Shown here in pieces: positions 39,772 through 41,144 of a DNA stretch of 41,144 bases (position 1 is the stretch's first letter; the number at the start of each line of letters is the position of its first letter). The notes beneath the pieces were generated by a model. That model was not told where the DNA came from. It made no database searches and saw nothing but the letters and a program-made list of their open reading frames with translations. This DNA is from DTFZ01 sp964510055. GTDB lineage: Bacteria > Bacillota > Clostridia > Christensenellales > SZUA-584. The translations under genes were made by a program, and so were the position numbers. The DNA is taken from positions 1 to 41,144 of the forward strand of contig CAZDZY010000014.1 in the NCBI GenBank assembly GCA_964510055.1, read 5' to 3'.

Positions 39772-39963
39772 ATGGCTAGAACAAGTAATAAAAATCTTGA
39801 CAATCTCAAATGGTCGACCGCAAATCAGGCCGGGGTAAACTTAAAACAGGGCTATAACGGCGACCTTGCCGCGAAAGACGCAGGCCGTATAGGCGGCCAG
39901 ATGGTAAGAAAGATGATCGATTTTGCGGCAAGTAATATGCCCGAAACAAAAGGAACCAGGTAA
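39772..39963 (+). CDS. Small acid-soluble spore protein, alpha/beta type
   Basis: A 63-residue DNA-binding spore protein. The conserved block AGVNLKQGYNGDL-AKDAGRIGGQMVRKMI matches alpha/beta SASPs, which coat and protect spore DNA. In place of the usual germination protease site (a Glu before an Ile/Phe-Ala pair, as in EIAxEFGV) this protein has KWSTANQAGV, so cleavage by GPR may be altered. The ATG follows AAAAGGAGG. This is the strongest marker that the host forms endospores. Confidence 0.93.
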   Translation: MARTSNKNLDNLKWSTANQAGVNLKQGYNGDLAAKDAGRIGGQMVRKMIDFAASNMPETKGTR

Positions 39964-40009
39964 CAGTATAATTAGAGACATTATCACCCCCGAAGGAACT
40001 TAGTTTCCG

Positions 40010-40075
40010 AAAACTCCCCGACACTGAATTGTCACCAAAAAGCAAACTTTACAATTCAGCGGCGGGGAGTTTTAT
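40010..40075 (+). terminator. Long terminator of the spore-protein gene
   Basis: AAAACTCCCCG pairs with CGGGGAGTTTT and the inner CTGAATTGT with ACAATTCAG, giving an extended stem with a small internal bulge, followed by TTTTATAT. Confidence 0.88.
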
Positions 40076-40228
40076 ATAGGTGACTATACCCGCCCAAAGA
40101 TGCGGTACTTAACCCGGGCGGCTGCCCGCAATTAAAGCTAAATAATTTATTTTTCGCGTTATGTCTGATATAATCTTTTTGATATCATAAGTATCCTGAT
40201 AAAACTTAATATAAAAAGGAAGTTCGCT

Positions 40229-41144
40229 ATGAAGATCGTTGAGGTGCGCAGCAAAAGCCAAATGAAAGACTTTGTCCGCCTGCCCTGGAAGCTGTACGGG
40301 AAAGACCCATGCTATGCGCCGCCCATGTGGGCTGATGAAAAAAAGGCGTATTACGCAAAGGACAATCCTATACTCAGGAATTCGGATTTTACACTGCTTA
40401 TGGCGCTGGATGAAGACGGGGATCCGGTCGGGCGTACGATAGCGTATATCGACCATACGTTTAACAGGTATTATAAATCGAAAACGGGCTTTTTCGGGGC
40501 TTTCGATTGCGCCGATAACGACGAGGCGGGCAGGCTGCTCGCAGGCGCAGCCGAGGAGTGGCTTCGGGCTAAAGGCATGGAGACAGTGCGCGGGCCGATA
40601 CACCCCGCCGCTGAAAACTGGGGCTTCGTGCTCGAAGGCTTCGAACGCCCTCCGGTATTCATGTCGCCCTGGAACCCGCCTTATTACCACCGCTTTTTTA
40701 TCGGCTTCGGCTATGAAAAGGTAAAAGACCTGCTCGTATACGAGGCTGACATCGGCAGGGGGTATTCCATCCCCGAGCGTTTCGACAGGCTTTACGAAAA
40801 ATTCTTCGAGCGCTACCCCAGCATAAGCATACGCCCCATAGATACGCGCAACATGGAAAAGGACGCGCGGGCGATCTGGGAGATATCGAACACGGCATAC
40901 GCCAACAACTGGGGCTACGTCCCGCTGGAGCTGCCCGTAATGGAAGACATGCTTAAAAAACTCAAGCTAATAGTAGACCCGGACGCAGTCTGGATGGTCG
41001 AGGACGACGGAAAGCCCGTAGGTTACTGTCTCGGGTTCCCGGACATAAACGTGATACTTAAGCGCATTAAAGGAAAGCTGCTGCCTCTCGGGTGGGCGCG
41101 CCTGCTGCTGGGCGTAAAAAAACTAAAAGACTACCGGCTGTTCG
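40229..41144 (+). CDS. GNAT-like acetyltransferase-family protein (3' end outside window)
   Basis: Open from ATG 40229 (AAAAAGGAAG upstream) to the window end, so 305 residues are visible. The protein begins MKIVEVRSKSQMKDFVRLPW and contains GRTIAYIDHTFNRYY, FGAFDCADN and RGPIHPAAENWGF in the first half, matching a large family of GNAT-fold proteins often annotated as N-acyltransferase-like in Bacteroidota and Bacillota, in which two GNAT domains lie in tandem. The second half (ISNTAYANNWGYVPL and WMVEDDGKPVGYCLG) would be the second domain. Substrate unknown. It has its own start region after a terminator. Confidence 0.8.
   Translation, partial: MKIVEVRSKSQMKDFVRLPWKLYGKDPCYAPPMWADEKKAYYAKDNPILRNSDFTLLMALDEDGDPVGRTIAYIDHTFNRYYKSKTGFFGAFDCADNDEAGRLLAGAAEEWLRAKGMETVRGPIHPAAENWGFVLEGFERPPVFMSPWNPPYYHRFFIGFGYEKVKDLLVYEADIGRGYSIPERFDRLYEKFFERYPSISIRPIDTRNMEKDARAIWEISNTAYANNWGYVPLELPVMEDMLKKLKLIVDPDAVWMVEDDGKPVGYCLGFPDINVILKRIKGKLLPLGWARLLLGVKKLKDYRLF

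Noticed and set aside
1..41144. CRISPR arrays, tRNA or rRNA genes, intact insertion sequences, phage genes, known riboswitches
   Set aside because: Looked for by eye on both strands; no regular repeat-spacer series, cloverleaf, rRNA motif, integrase, complete transposase or familiar riboswitch core was found. A covariance-model scan would be needed to exclude divergent structured RNAs.

Overview
The window looks like chromosomal DNA of a spore-forming, Gram-positive anaerobe of the Clostridia type. Supporting signs are an alpha/beta small acid-soluble spore protein (39772-39963), a SleB/CwlJ-type cell-wall hydrolase (6669-7112), a class B sortase with its surface adhesin, AAGGAGG-type ribosome binding sites on nearly every gene, and consensus TTGACA/TATAAT promoters. 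G+C looks close to 50%, with G/C-rich third codon positions. I saw no rRNA, tRNA, CRISPR array or intact insertion sequence. Genus is not assigned.

Left part (1-7.2 kb): a partial P-loop ATPase and an orphan RbsC-type permease on the minus strand, then a metal and metalloid block. The block holds a Cys-rich MarR regulator followed by arsenite methyltransferase (arsM), and a CadC-type sensor divergent from a CadA/ZntA-type P1B ATPase whose usual metal-binding domain is replaced by a Cys/His-rich tail. A 155-bp MITE-like repeat, a 38-codon Gly-rich ORF and the spore-type hydrolase follow.

Middle part (7.3-25.2 kb): a 1846-residue soluble hybrid histidine kinase with six PAS and four GAF domains; a DUF362/ferredoxin protein divergent from a membrane TPR-like protein; a nitroreductase and an acyltransferase-3 protein; a RAYT (REP-associated transposase) gene broken by a palindromic repeat that recurs at 36.6 kb; YqeY; a DrrAB-like ABC exporter; ThpR with a PH-like membrane protein; a four-repeat peptidoglycan-binding NlpC/P60 endopeptidase; and two uncharacterised membrane proteins.

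Right part (25.2-41.1 kb): a lipoprotein; an adhesin-sortase pair with a 4-nt overlap (class B sortase, SPDTG signal); an AEC-family transporter; duplicated DUF3795 genes; an unexplained 0.7-kb transcription unit (33.3-34.0 kb) with a perfect promoter, a 13-codon leader, a 59-codon gene and a terminator; an alpha/beta hydrolase; a PH-like protein; a three-gene operon of a Cys-rich PadR regulator and two half-size permeases of the ArsP/YraQ family; a toroid-fold (cyclase-like) protein followed by a small membrane protein with an in-frame amber codon; the spore protein; and a partial GNAT protein.

The theme with most novelty is metal/metalloid handling: three separate regulator-plus-effector modules (MarR-ArsM, CadC-CadA, PadR-split permease), each with Cys-rich parts and a dyad placed over its own promoter. 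The best candidate for an undescribed system is the PadR-split permease operon; the 33.3-34.0 kb unit is the least explained stretch.
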